Of a stretch of 64,000 nucleotides of DNA, positions 16,258-27,241 are shown piece by piece; the stretch's first letter is position 1, and the number at the start of each line of letters is the position of its first letter. The DNA comes from Olleya sediminilitoris (GTDB lineage Bacteria > Bacteroidota > Bacteroidia > Flavobacteriales > Flavobacteriaceae). Below the pieces are notes generated by a model, which was not told where the DNA came from, made no database searches, and worked only from the letters and a program-made list of their open reading frames with translations. The stretch is from positions 98,917 to 162,916 of the forward strand of contig NZ_JAEMEF010000006.1 in the NCBI RefSeq assembly GCF_016785945.1, given 5' to 3'. The position numbers and the translations under genes are program-made.

Positions 16258-18069
16258 TTAATTTATTTTTACAATTGCTCCTGAAACTTCTGTCATTGCG
16301 CTACCTGATACTTTGGTTTGTGCACTATTAACTTCTGCAGAGGCTTGACCTTCTATAATTGCGTTTATACCTGTTATTGTAGCATCACTTGAGGCTTCAA
16401 TAGCTACGGAAGCATCACTATTAATTGTGGTGTCTGAAGTAGATTGTAATGCCAATGCGCTTTCTGAAATAATATTTGTGTCACCTTCTGATGAGGCATT
16501 AATATCGCCTTGAGCCTGAATATCAATATTTTCTTCAGCAATCATTTTAATGTTCTTGGCTTGAAACTCTATATTTTCGGCAGCAGTTATATATAATGAT
16601 TTTGCTTGTGTGTCAAACGTTATGACACTACCTTCATTATCATAAATATTTATTTTTTCTTCACCATCAGTATCATTTAGCTCTATGGTGTGGCCACTTC
16701 TTGTACGTATGGCTTTTATGTCGTTATTACTGCTTTCAAATGTACTAGCTTTATTGTTTCCGTTATATAAGCTACCTAGCATGTATGGGTGTTCAGCATT
16801 TCCACCTTCAAAACCAATCAAAACTTCTTCGTTAACTTCTGGTATAAAATGGAAACCTTTATCTACACCAGCATGTGGTGTTACTATACGTATCCAAGGT
16901 GTCATCTCACCAGTAATGGTTTGCCAAGGGAACTGTACTCTGATTCTACCTAAACCTTCCGGATCAACATTTTCTAATACAATTGCTGTTTGTGTTTCGC
17001 TTTTAGGAAATGCACTTATATTGGTATTTGGATAAGCATCAAACTCTGCTGTAATCGCTTCAAATTCGTTTAAATAATTTCCGTTTTCTGAGTTAGAGTG
17101 TGTAACACGTGTTACTCGGTAATTATTACCTTCAATTTTTATAATGTTTCCTAATTTGACTCCTGGATTGTCACTAACACCATTAAGCATGACTTGTTTG
17201 ATTTCGATAGCTTTTTTCTGTAGCTCAATACTTGTATCTAAACGTTGTTTTGCTTGTGGATCGTTATAGTGGTTATGCCAAACTTTGGTTTCTTTATTAA
17301 AAATACTATTAGATTTATTGGTTACAAAACCATTATATCCATTAACTCCAGAGGTAATGTCTTTGGCGTCTTTTTCGTGTATTTCGTTTAATAAATAATC
17401 GTTAGCATAATATTTATAGTTGTGCGATTGTGGTAATAGTGATAAATGGTATTCTTTTAAATCAAAACCATAGATTAGTTCAAGCTCGTTGGTTTCTGGT
17501 GCACCAAAAATAAGTTGAGATCCATTATAATAAAACCATTCTGAGTGCTGTGCAGCAAGTCTGCTTATATAATTATAAGCACTTTCGTTATGTTGTACAG
17601 TATAATGTATAGATACGTTGTTTTGTGGTTGTACTACAACTTCTAATTGCGATTGGTCATAATCTATTAACGTATTTTGTATAATTTCAGAAAGCTGTTT
17701 GTCACTGTGTGAGGCGTAATGTGGACCATCATCTGTTATAAAAGTAGGACTTTGTGCTACTACTTGTATAGTATCACCAGTACTAGCTTCATGACCTTTA
17801 ATAGTTTTTACCTGTGTGACTATACCTTTAAATTCTAATTGTTGGTAATTGTCAATATCGTCTATAGGTGCTATTTGGATAGAAATAGTTTCGCCTAGAT
17901 AGTTTTTAGTCGTTTCGCCTAAAGTCATTTCTAAATCTTCAAGTACATCCATTCTAAAATGTAAGACTAGATAATGGTGTGCATCAATTTGCTGATTAAG
18001 CGTTAGTTTTTTAAAAGCTGTAATTTCTTGACCATTTATAAAAATGGTAGTATTGCTTTGTAAAGCCAT
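16258..18069 (-). CDS. vgrG: VgrG spike protein
   Basis: 603-aa spike protein of contractile injection systems. Residues about 1-350 form the gp27-like base. The OB-fold follows (about 370-460) with the hallmark NVDPEGLGRIRVQFPWQ, MTPWIRIVTPHAG and NEEVLIGFEGGN. The C-terminal 470-603 is a repetitive beta-helix (AENIEFQAKNIKMIAEENID, SEGDTNIISE and Ser/Ala/Thr repeats). First gene of the vgrG-PAAR-effector-immunity unit. Bacteroidota use the T6SS subtype iii, but no sheath or tube genes are in this window, so assignment to T6SS rather than another contractile system rests on the VgrG/PAAR/peptidoglycan-effector combination. Confidence 0.93.
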   Translation of the reverse strand: MALQSNTTIFINGQEITAFKKLTLNQQIDAHHYLVLHFRMDVLEDLEMTLGETTKNYLGETISIQIAPIDDIDNYQQLEFKGIVTQVKTIKGHEASTGDTIQVVAQSPTFITDDGPHYASHSDKQLSEIIQNTLIDYDQSQLEVVVQPQNNVSIHYTVQHNESAYNYISRLAAQHSEWFYYNGSQLIFGAPETNELELIYGFDLKEYHLSLLPQSHNYKYYANDYLLNEIHEKDAKDITSGVNGYNGFVTNKSNSIFNKETKVWHNHYNDPQAKQRLDTSIELQKKAIEIKQVMLNGVSDNPGVKLGNIIKIEGNNYRVTRVTHSNSENGNYLNEFEAITAEFDAYPNTNISAFPKSETQTAIVLENVDPEGLGRIRVQFPWQTITGEMTPWIRIVTPHAGVDKGFHFIPEVNEEVLIGFEGGNAEHPYMLGSLYNGNNKASTFESSNNDIKAIRTRSGHTIELNDTDGEEKINIYDNEGSVITFDTQAKSLYITAAENIEFQAKNIKMIAEENIDIQAQGDINASSEGDTNIISESALALQSTSDTTINSDASVAIEASSDATITGINAIIEGQASAEVNSAQTKVSGSAMTEVSGAIVKIN

Positions 18070-18256
18070 GATTTGGTTGTTGTTTGGCTGAATTTTAAAC
18101 TATTTTTTAACAGTTTAAACATCAAGCTATTGTAAAAAAAACGATACTATCAAATAGACGTTTAATTACTAATAATCTTGTTGATAGTGGCTTAAAATTA
18201 GTTTTAAAATATATATTATCATAATTTAATTAAACAAAATTTAATTAAAAATGACG

Positions 18257-19237
18257 TTATAAATTAGAGTAGATGAATAGTTTATCGTCTAAAACCGAAT
18301 GTTTTTCGATAAGTTTCCCTTTAAAATTAGGAGCTGACACGCCTTCAGAAAATAATATATCTCCTTTAAAAATTCTTGCTTCGTCCCAAAGGTTTTTATC
18401 AATAAAAGCTTGTAACGTTTTTGATCCGCCTTCAATTATTACAGAATTGATGTTATTTTTAAATAAATAATCACAGATAGCAGTAACAGATTGCTCTTTA
18501 AAAGTTAGGGTTTCTGCTTCAGTGTTAAAAATAGTATAGTCATTAGACAATAAGTTGTTTTTGTCTAAAACGACACGTGTTGGGTTGCTTCCTGTCCAAT
18601 CTCTAACCGTTAAGCTTGGATTGTCCATGATAACTGTGTTTGTACCAACTAAAATGGCTTGCTCTTCAGCTCTCCATTTATGGACTAGTTGCCTTGATAT
18701 TGGATTGGTTATCCAAACGGGTTGTAATTGATCTCTGTTTTTTGGAGCTATAAAACCATCAACGGATTCTGCCCATTTTAATATGATGTAAGGTCTTTTT
18801 TTATTGTGAAATGTAAAAAAACGCTTGTGATGCGCTTTACATTTAGTTTCTAATACGCCAACTTTAACATTGCGTCCAGCATCTAATAATTTTTTAATGC
18901 CTTTTCCTGCTACCTCAGGATTATCATCTACACAACCAATAACAATGTTAGGTATCTGGTGATGGATAATTAAATCGCTACAAGGTGGAGTTTTTCCATA
19001 ATGACTGCAAGGTTCAAGCGTAACATAAATGGTGGCTTGTTTTAAAAGCGATTTATCTATAACGCTGTTAATGGCATTAACTTCGGCATGATTACCTCCA
19101 TATTTACTAGTATAACCTTCACCAATTATACGATTGTTTACTACAATTACACTACCAACCATTGGATTTGGACGTGTTTGTCCTAATCCATTTTTACCAA
19201 TTTGTAAAGCGCGTTGTATGTAATATTGGTCTGTCAA
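18257..19237 (-). CDS. ribD: Bifunctional riboflavin deaminase/reductase RibD
   Basis: Riboflavin synthesis, steps two and three: deaminates the pyrimidine, then reduces the ribosyl side chain. Zinc site H50-A-E52 and PCSHYGKTPPC (Cys77, Cys86) in the N-terminal deaminase. The C-terminal reductase domain (about 145-326) has KWAESVDGFIA, ILVGTNTV and VIIEGGSKTLQAFI. 326 aa is slightly short but complete. One base separates it from the upstream LEA14-like gene, so they form one unit. Confidence 0.95.
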   Translation of the reverse strand: MTDQYYIQRALQIGKNGLGQTRPNPMVGSVIVVNNRIIGEGYTSKYGGNHAEVNAINSVIDKSLLKQATIYVTLEPCSHYGKTPPCSDLIIHHQIPNIVIGCVDDNPEVAGKGIKKLLDAGRNVKVGVLETKCKAHHKRFFTFHNKKRPYIILKWAESVDGFIAPKNRDQLQPVWITNPISRQLVHKWRAEEQAILVGTNTVIMDNPSLTVRDWTGSNPTRVVLDKNNLLSNDYTIFNTEAETLTFKEQSVTAICDYLFKNNINSVIIEGGSKTLQAFIDKNLWDEARIFKGDILFSEGVSAPNFKGKLIEKHSVLDDKLFIYSNL

Positions 19238-19238
19238 A

Positions 19239-19694
19239 TTATAGTTTGATTTTTACATCCTCTGTTCGGTCTACATTGTAAGTATGTGAGAAGCCTAAAA
19301 TTTTATACTTAATTTCACCAAGGTATTGTACTTTCATTTTTTTACTAAACAAACTACCTAATAAGCTACTTAAATTTTTATTACTAAGTAAACTATCTGT
19401 TGGGATTTTGGCTTGTAGTGGTATGCTAAATTCTTTTCTAGAAGGGACTTTAAAACTTTCACTTGTGACAGACGCAAGTTCGTTGTTATTAACAATAACC
19501 CTAATTCCATCTGTTTTTAATTGTCCACTAATGTGATTTGGGTTTAAGAAAAAAGCATCTGCAGTAAGTGTAATAAATTTAGAATTAGAGTGTGACACTT
19601 TAATATTTTCAACTTTAATAAATTCTGGTCTTTCAGTCACTTTGCAACTAAAAAAGCAGAACAGTATTGTTAATAAAATTAGTGTGTTTCTCAT
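19239..19694 (-). CDS. LEA14-like lipoprotein
   Basis: 151-aa lipoprotein (MRNTLILLTILFCFFSC, Cys17) with a water-stress/LEA type 2 beta-sandwich: EFIKVENIKVSHSNSKFITL, then ADAFFLNPNHISGQLKT. Small LEA2-like lipoproteins are common in Bacteroidota and their role is unknown. Divergent from the GNAT gene with 64 bp between starts; upstream of ribD. Confidence 0.8.
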   Translation of the reverse strand: MRNTLILLTILFCFFSCKVTERPEFIKVENIKVSHSNSKFITLTADAFFLNPNHISGQLKTDGIRVIVNNNELASVTSESFKVPSRKEFSIPLQAKIPTDSLLSNKNLSSLLGSLFSKKMKVQYLGEIKYKILGFSHTYNVDRTEDVKIKL

Positions 19695-19758
19695 GGTTCT
19701 ATTTTTAGATTTACCGTATCTTTCACCTTTAAATCAAGCACAAAAATAACATTTAAAA

Positions 19759-20250
19759 GTGAGTAATACTACTATTGAAATAAGAGAAATCCAGCCACAG
19801 GATAATCCTGAAATAGAGGCAGTTATACGTGAGGTTTTTATCGAGTATAATTTACCTTTAGTTGGTACTGCTTATGAAGATGCTGAAACCCCTAAAATGT
19901 TTCAGGCTTATGCAGATCCAAAATCTGTGTATTATGTTGTTGTTGTTGATGGCAAAGTTGAAGGTGGTGGAGGTTTAAAACCTTTAAGAGGAATGGAGAA
20001 CGAGGTATTTGAAATACAAAAAATGTATTTTTCAAATCGCTTACGCGGAAAAGGCTTTGGTAAAAAACTATTCTTAAAATGTTTAGAAAAAGGAAAGTCT
20101 TTAGGTTTTAAAAAGGCCTATTTAGAAACTATTCCTGTTTTAAAAGAAGCAATCCATATTTACGAAGCTAATGGTTTTAAGCATCTTGAAGGACCTTTAG
20201 GTAGTACAGGACATTTTAGTTGTGGAATTTGGATGTCAAAAAACATATAA
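19759..20250 (+). CDS. GNAT-family N-acetyltransferase
   Basis: Cytosolic acetyl-CoA-dependent acetyltransferase. The acetyl-CoA motif A reads KMYFSNRLRGKGFGKKLF (R-x-x-G-x-G-K/L), followed by GFKKAYLETIP and YEANGFKHLEGPLG. 163 aa with GTG start (19759-19761); no ATG lies upstream in frame before the divergent promoter region. Substrate unknown. Followed by prmC after 5 bp. Contains a CGCTTACGCGGAAA word at 20038-20051 read as RLRGK. Confidence 0.88.
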   Translation: MSNTTIEIREIQPQDNPEIEAVIREVFIEYNLPLVGTAYEDAETPKMFQAYADPKSVYYVVVVDGKVEGGGGLKPLRGMENEVFEIQKMYFSNRLRGKGFGKKLFLKCLEKGKSLGFKKAYLETIPVLKEAIHIYEANGFKHLEGPLGSTGHFSCGIWMSKNI

Positions 20251-20255
20251 AGTAG

Positions 20256-21128
20256 ATGTTGGTAAACGATTTAAAAGCGTTGTTTCATAATCAATTGGAT
20301 GCCATTTATGGCAAGGATGAGGTGTTTACTTTTTTCTTTATGTTAACGGAAGCGTATAGTAATATTTCAAGATTAGATGTTGCTTTAGATATTAATTTAA
20401 GTATCACAAAAGCTGAGCAGCAGCCTTTTTTTGACGCTTTAGAGCAATTAAAAAAACAGCAACCAATACAATATATAATAGGTGAGACCGAGTTTTTTGG
20501 ACTGCCTTTTAAAGTTAATTCCAATACTTTAATTCCGCGTCCAGAAACCGAAGAATTGGTACAACTGATTATGGATAGTTATACTAACAAAGCTTCAGTA
20601 AATAACGCTTCAATTTTAGATGTTGGTACTGGCAGTGGTTGTATTGCTATTAGTTTAGCCAAAAACATAGCTAAAAGTACTGTTCATGCGCTTGATGTTT
20701 CCGCGAAAGCGATACAAAACGCATCAGAAAACGCAATGTTAAACCAAGTATATGTTAACTTTTTAGAATCTAGTATTTTAGAGGATACGACTTGGGATAG
20801 TGTTTTTAAGGATTTAAAATTTGATACCATTGTATCCAACCCACCTTATGTAAGACAGCTTGAAAAACAAGCCATGTCTGCTAATGTGTTAGAAAACGAA
20901 CCGCATTTAGCTTTGTTTGTAGACGATGATAATCCTTTAATTTTTTATAAAGCCATTACAAATTTTGCATTAAAATATTTAAAGCCTAAAGGCGAATTGT
21001 TTTTTGAAATAAATGAATATTTAGGTCGTGAAACAGTAGATTTATTAATCCATAGTGGTTTTGAAAACGTACAACTAAAACAAGATTTTTTTGGAAAAGA
21101 CCGTATGGTTTTTGGAAGAAAAAAATAA
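20256..21128 (+). CDS. prmC: Peptide chain release factor glutamine methyltransferase PrmC
   Basis: N5-glutamine methyltransferase for the GGQ motif of release factors. N-terminal helical domain (1-85, PIQYIIGETEFFGLPFKV), then the SAM-binding Rossmann domain with LDVGTGSGCIAISLA at about 121-135 and the catalytic VSNPPYV. 290 aa. Starts 5 bp after the GNAT gene and is followed by ligA. Contains CGCTTTCGCGGAAA on the opposite strand at 20698-20711, read as SAKAIQ. Confidence 0.95.
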   Translation: MLVNDLKALFHNQLDAIYGKDEVFTFFFMLTEAYSNISRLDVALDINLSITKAEQQPFFDALEQLKKQQPIQYIIGETEFFGLPFKVNSNTLIPRPETEELVQLIMDSYTNKASVNNASILDVGTGSGCIAISLAKNIAKSTVHALDVSAKAIQNASENAMLNQVYVNFLESSILEDTTWDSVFKDLKFDTIVSNPPYVRQLEKQAMSANVLENEPHLALFVDDDNPLIFYKAITNFALKYLKPKGELFFEINEYLGRETVDLLIHSGFENVQLKQDFFGKDRMVFGRKK

Positions 21129-21157
21129 TACAATAAGCAGTTAACAATTGCTAATAG

Positions 21158-23164
<2,007 letters not shown>

Positions 23165-23219
23165 TCGCTATGTTAATCCGTTAAAAGGCGTTTATTTTCG
23201 TCTAATAACAAAATTAATG

Positions 23220-23227
23220 TATATTTG
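23220..23227 (+). promoter_or_regulatory. Bacteroidota -7 promoter box (TATATTTG)
   Basis: Exact match to TAnnTTTG, ending 14 bp before the start codon of the membrane protein at 23242. The -33 TTTG partner is not clear. Confidence 0.4.
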
Positions 23228-23241
23228 CTGCTCAAATCAAA

Positions 23242-23973
23242 ATGATGAAGTTATCAAGGTTTAATGTTGTATCCATAATATTGGTTATACTTGTGCTGCT
23301 TGTTGCGGTTGGTAGGATATTTGTTTGTCCTACTTTATCAAATTATTCTTGGATAGCCATTTTTCCACTGTTTGTTTATTTGTACTACAGTCATGTAAAG
23401 GACAAAAATCATTTGTTTGGCTTTTTTCTTATAGCTTTTTCAATTGCAGAGTTTTTAAAAATAGTCTTTGACACTAGTAACGCTATGGCTTACTATTTTG
23501 CAAATATCTTAGTAATTATAGCCTACATTGCATTAATAGTCTTTTTTGTTAAAGACATTAAATTGAAACCATTATTAAAAGAATTTAAAATACATATTAT
23601 TGTATTGTTAGTGTTTAATGCTTACATTATATATGTATTAAATCAAATGATCATGCAAGATGAAGATATATCTGTATATTCATTAGATTTTTTAATCGAG
23701 GTTACCTATAATGTATTAATATTACTAGTATTATCATTATCGTTAATACATTATTTATATCACGAGACTAAACCTGGTTTATTCCTGTTTTTAGCTAGTG
23801 TTTGTATTGTTTTTTCAGAAATGGTTCAGGTGGCTTATTTGTTTATTTCGTCTCAACAATTACTACAAGTTATATATTCTTCACTAATGGCAGTTGGATT
23901 TTATTTTTTATACGAGTATATCAAAATAAAAAACAATCCACCATTAGGATCACCACAAGCTTTAAGGCGTTAA
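23242..23973 (+). CDS. Multi-pass membrane protein of unknown function
   Basis: 243 aa with about eight hydrophobic helices (VVSIILVILVLLVAVG; YSWIAIFPLFVYLYY; NILVIIAYIALIVFFV; IIVLLVFNAYIIYVL; YNVLILLVLSLSLIHYLY; FLFLASVCIVFSEMV). The layout resembles YhhN-type or lysoplasmalogenase-like membrane proteins of Bacteroidota, but I see no catalytic motif that settles it. Convergent with, and overlapping by a few bases, the metallophosphatase gene. Confidence 0.7.
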   Translation: MMKLSRFNVVSIILVILVLLVAVGRIFVCPTLSNYSWIAIFPLFVYLYYSHVKDKNHLFGFFLIAFSIAEFLKIVFDTSNAMAYYFANILVIIAYIALIVFFVKDIKLKPLLKEFKIHIIVLLVFNAYIIYVLNQMIMQDEDISVYSLDFLIEVTYNVLILLVLSLSLIHYLYHETKPGLFLFLASVCIVFSEMVQVAYLFISSQQLLQVIYSSLMAVGFYFLYEYIKIKNNPPLGSPQALRR

Positions 23974-24887
23974 ACAATTATTGAGGTTCCTTCCGCTTTT
24001 TTAGTGTTATCAGATTCAAAATAAAAATCAATTTTACCAAGATTAATTCCGTAGCAACCAACTTGGTTTACTAATACATTTTTGCCATCAATATTTTGTG
24101 CAACTGTAGGTTTTGGTAAAAAAGTATGTGTGTGACCACCAATAATTAAGTCTATGTCTTTAGTGTTTTTGGCTAAGTTAAGATCACTTATTTTGTCTGG
24201 ATTTTTCTTGTAGTTATATCCTAAGTGAGACAAGCAAATAATTAAATCGCATTGTTCATCCTTTTTAAGGATTCTTGTCATTTCTTGCGCAGTTTCAATA
24301 GGATCTAAATAGTCTGTTTCTTTATACATAGACTTATCAACAAGACCATCTAATTGTATTCCTAACCCAAATACACCTATTTTTAAACCTTCTTTTTTAA
24401 AGACTTGATAAGGTTTAACATGCGTATCCATAACAGTATTTTTAAAGTCATAGTTAGCAGATACAAAACCAAAATTAGCATGTGGTAATTGTGCATATAA
24501 TCCATCAATACCATTATCAAAATCATGATTACCAATAGTAGCTAAGTCGTATTTTAAGCGACTCATTAGTTTAAATTCTAATTCTCCTCCATAATAATTA
24601 AAGTATGGTGTACCTTGAAAAATGTCACCAGCATCAAGTAATAAGGTATTAGGGTTTTCTTTTCTAATATTTTCAATTAAAGTAGCACGCCTAGCAACAC
24701 CACCTTTGTTAGCATTTCGTCCATCTTCAGGACCAAAAGCATCAATGTGACTATGCACATCGTTAGTGTGTAAAATGGTGATTTTTTTAGTATTGGCAGT
24801 TGTTGCAAAAGATTGTAATCCATAACCACCAACTGTAATTAAAGCAGTAGCTGCTGTTGCTTGTTGTATAAAGTCTCTACGTTTCAT
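23970..24887 (-). CDS. Metallophosphoesterase, 5'-nucleotidase N-terminal domain, Tat-like signal
   Basis: Exported calcineurin-like phosphoesterase of the UshA/5'-nucleotidase family. Leader MKRRDFIQQATAATALITVGG with a twin-arginine-like RRDF motif. Metal-binding motifs: ILHTNDVHSH, LLDAGDIFQG, IGNHDFDNG, LSHLGYN and GGHTHTF. 305 aa equals only the catalytic half; the C-terminal substrate-binding half is encoded by the next gene upstream (24894-25652). The two are 6 bp apart and probably act as a complex. Confidence 0.88.
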   Translation of the reverse strand: MKRRDFIQQATAATALITVGGYGLQSFATTANTKKITILHTNDVHSHIDAFGPEDGRNANKGGVARRATLIENIRKENPNTLLLDAGDIFQGTPYFNYYGGELEFKLMSRLKYDLATIGNHDFDNGIDGLYAQLPHANFGFVSANYDFKNTVMDTHVKPYQVFKKEGLKIGVFGLGIQLDGLVDKSMYKETDYLDPIETAQEMTRILKKDEQCDLIICLSHLGYNYKKNPDKISDLNLAKNTKDIDLIIGGHTHTFLPKPTVAQNIDGKNVLVNQVGCYGINLGKIDFYFESDNTKKAEGTSIIV

Positions 24888-24893
24888 GTTTAG

Positions 24894-25652
24894 TTATTTA
24901 GTTTGGATAAATCTATTGTCAATTACAGGTTTGATAGTGTCTACACTTTTAAAGTAGTCTATCATAGCGTTTCTTATTTTATAATCTAAAACATAAAGAC
25001 TATCATTGGTTTTAAAAAATCGCATTCGGTCACCACCATTATATAAATAGTCGTTAGTAGCAACATAATAGGTCTTATCCTTTTGGATAGGTTCATTATT
25101 TAATAAAGCTTCAGTAATAGCATAGTTTTTGTCTAAAGTTAATTGCAATCCACTAATAGGATGTGGACGCTTAGATTTACTTAAGTAGTCTGTTAGGCTA
25201 TCAATTTGTTGTCCTTTTAATGCAACAACAACAATACTGTTTTCAAAAGGCATAATCTGAAAAGCAGTTCTAGTCGTTACATTTCCTTTAGATATAATAG
25301 ATCGTATACCACCATGATTTAGTAAAACCATATCTATATTATGACCAGTGCGTTTGTTAAAAATTGGGTCACTTTGCGTCAATACAGCATCAGCCATTAA
25401 GTTACCTATAGCTGTGTTTAAGTCTCCATCATTTTTGCTATATGTTTCAGGTGCGTAAGACAGTATAGCATTCATGTCTTTATTAACGCTTTCGCGGAAA
25501 GGTTTAATTATCGAGTCTATGCCTTTATCAATAGCAATAGAGTCCGTAATTGGGATCTGTTTTCCTTCAATTTTAGTTAAACTGAAAGTCTCTTGCTTAC
25601 AGGATGCTAAAGACATAATAGCAAGCAAAAATAAAAGTGGTCTTAAATTCAT
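24894..25652 (-). CDS. 5'-nucleotidase C-terminal domain lipoprotein
   Basis: Carries only the substrate-binding half of a 5'-nucleotidase: NTAIGNLMADAVL, then DMVLLNHGGIRS, FENSIVVVALKGQQI and YYVATNDYLYNGGDRMRFF. The start is best at 25650-25652 (MNLRPLLFLLAIMSLASC), giving a lipoprotein signal; the frame extends 9 codons further without improving it. Upstream partner of the Tat-exported catalytic half, so a split enzyme. A CGCTTTCGCGGAAA word lies at 25487-25500. Confidence 0.85.
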   Translation of the reverse strand: MNLRPLLFLLAIMSLASCKQETFSLTKIEGKQIPITDSIAIDKGIDSIIKPFRESVNKDMNAILSYAPETYSKNDGDLNTAIGNLMADAVLTQSDPIFNKRTGHNIDMVLLNHGGIRSIISKGNVTTRTAFQIMPFENSIVVVALKGQQIDSLTDYLSKSKRPHPISGLQLTLDKNYAITEALLNNEPIQKDKTYYVATNDYLYNGGDRMRFFKTNDSLYVLDYKIRNAMIDYFKSVDTIKPVIDNRFIQTK

Positions 25653-25696
25653 ATTTAAAGTTGAATAATTTAAAGTCAATATTTAGTTACAATCAT

Positions 25697-25704
25697 TACA
25701 TTTG
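25697..25704 (+). promoter_or_regulatory. Bacteroidota -7 promoter box (TACATTTG)
   Basis: Exact TAnnTTTG match 20 bp before the ATG of the DUF6913 gene, in the divergent gap with the nucleotidase genes. Likely drives DUF6913-dapA. Confidence 0.45.
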
Positions 25705-25724
25705 TAACAAAGGAATAAAGATAG

Positions 25725-26246
25725 ATGATTTTAAAAAGATTTATAGACAAATCTAATAAAAAGTATGTTAAGAAATCTGTACTAAACAGAGTAGTACAGC
25801 CTAATGACAACAAAATTAATAGCATTGGTGTACTGGTAGATAATAATGAGTTTACTGATATAGAGTGGATTAATAATTTAGCACAAAGCCTAAAAGTCAA
25901 TCAAAATCAATTAAAAATTTTATCATATTTTAATCCCAAAAAAGAGGAAATTTCTGTCTTTACAAATACCTTTGCAAAAAAGGATTTGAGCTGGAATGGT
26001 CAATTTAAATCGCAAATAGCTAAGGATTTTGTAAATACATCTTTTGATTTGTTAATTAACTTGTATCAAACCAATGATTTAGCATTGCAAGTTGCAACAG
26101 CAGCTACTAATGCAACCCTAAAAGTTGGTTTAAATAACACAAATCCTGAATTAAACGATTTAATTATTAATGTAAACATTAATGATAAATCCGTTTTCAA
26201 AACCGAATTAATAAAATACCTAAACATATTAAATAAATTAAAGTAA
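25725..26246 (+). CDS. DUF6913 family protein
   Basis: 173 aa, cytosolic, of the flavobacterial family DUF6913. Typical opening (MILKRFIDKSNKKYVKK), then INSIGVLVDNNEF and a C-terminal VNINDKSVFKTELIKYLNIL. No catalytic motif visible and function unknown. The stop overlaps the dapA start by one base (TAATG), a coupling that is common for this family. Confidence 0.8.
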   Translation: MILKRFIDKSNKKYVKKSVLNRVVQPNDNKINSIGVLVDNNEFTDIEWINNLAQSLKVNQNQLKILSYFNPKKEEISVFTNTFAKKDLSWNGQFKSQIAKDFVNTSFDLLINLYQTNDLALQVATAATNATLKVGLNNTNPELNDLIINVNINDKSVFKTELIKYLNILNKLK

Positions 26247-27133
26247 TGAATAACCCTTTTTTAGGCACAGGAGTAGCAATTGTAACACCTTTTAATGATG
26301 ACTTAACGGTCGATTACAAAGCGCTAGAAAACATTGTAGAATACAACATTACCAATGGTACAGATTATATAGTAATAAGTGGTACAACAGGTGAAAGCGT
26401 TACAGTTACCAAACAGGAAAAAAAAGAGATAGTTACAGCAATAATTAAATACAATAAAGGACGTTTACCTTTAGTTTTAGGTATTGGAGGTAACAATACA
26501 GTAGCAGTTGTAGAAGAAATCGAAAATACAGATTTGTCTGCTTTCGCAGGAATTTTATCCGTTGCTCCATATTACAGTAAACCAACACAAGAAGGATTTT
26601 ACCAGCATTTTAAAGTAGTAGCAGAAGCTTGTCCAGTACCAGTTATACTATATAATGTACCTGGACGTACAGCAAAAAACATGTCTCCAGAGACGACGTT
26701 GCGTTTAGCAAAAGATTTTGACAATGTTGTGGCTGTAAAAGAAGCAGGAAACAATATGGGACAATATTTACAGTTATTAAGAGATAAACCTGAGAATTTT
26801 TCAGTTATTTCAGGAGATGACGATTTAGCTTTAGGAGTTGTTTTAGCAGGTGGAGCAGGAGTAATATCTGTAATAGGTCAAGCTTTACCAAAAGCATTTT
26901 CTACAATGATAAACCTAGGTTTAGAAGGTAAAGCAAAAGAAGCTTATGATTTGCATTTTAAAATGATGGACATTGTAAGTTTAATTTTTGCCGAAAACAA
27001 TCCAGCAGGAGTAAAAGCTGTGTTAAGCCAATTAAATTTATGTGCTACAACAGTTAGATTACCATTAGTTCCTGCAACAGATCAGTTACAAAAAAGTATT
27101 GAGGCGTTCCTGTCAAATTTTGATAAAAGTTAA
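26246..27133 (+). CDS. dapA: 4-hydroxy-tetrahydrodipicolinate synthase DapA
   Basis: Condenses pyruvate and aspartate semialdehyde in lysine/diaminopimelate synthesis. TIM barrel with ISGTTGESVTV (substrate loop), YNVPGRTA with the catalytic Tyr, Schiff-base Lys in VVAVKEAG, and GDDDLALG. 295 aa, full length. Translationally coupled to the DUF6913 gene. Confidence 0.97.
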   Translation: MNNPFLGTGVAIVTPFNDDLTVDYKALENIVEYNITNGTDYIVISGTTGESVTVTKQEKKEIVTAIIKYNKGRLPLVLGIGGNNTVAVVEEIENTDLSAFAGILSVAPYYSKPTQEGFYQHFKVVAEACPVPVILYNVPGRTAKNMSPETTLRLAKDFDNVVAVKEAGNNMGQYLQLLRDKPENFSVISGDDDLALGVVLAGGAGVISVIGQALPKAFSTMINLGLEGKAKEAYDLHFKMMDIVSLIFAENNPAGVKAVLSQLNLCATTVRLPLVPATDQLQKSIEAFLSNFDKS

Positions 27134-27216
27134 ATTATACTTAAACCTATATCAAACTTGATATCTTCAATTAATTTAGCAACTAAATTATATTTTTAAA
27201 ATCCATTTAAATAGCG

Positions 27217-27224
27217 TATTTTTG
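27217..27224 (+). promoter_or_regulatory. Bacteroidota -7 promoter box (TATTTTTG)
   Basis: Exact TAnnTTTG match 17 bp before the bamD start, in a 108-bp intergenic gap. Probably the promoter for bamD-omega-coaBC. Confidence 0.45.
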
Positions 27225-27241
27225 CGCTTCGTTAAAATTTT

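Noticed and set aside
16258..18069. Phage tail or extracellular contractile injection system origin for VgrG
   Set aside because: No tail or eCIS genes nearby, and effectors with peptidoglycan enzymes plus lipoprotein partners fit T6SS better; not excluded without the rest of the genome.
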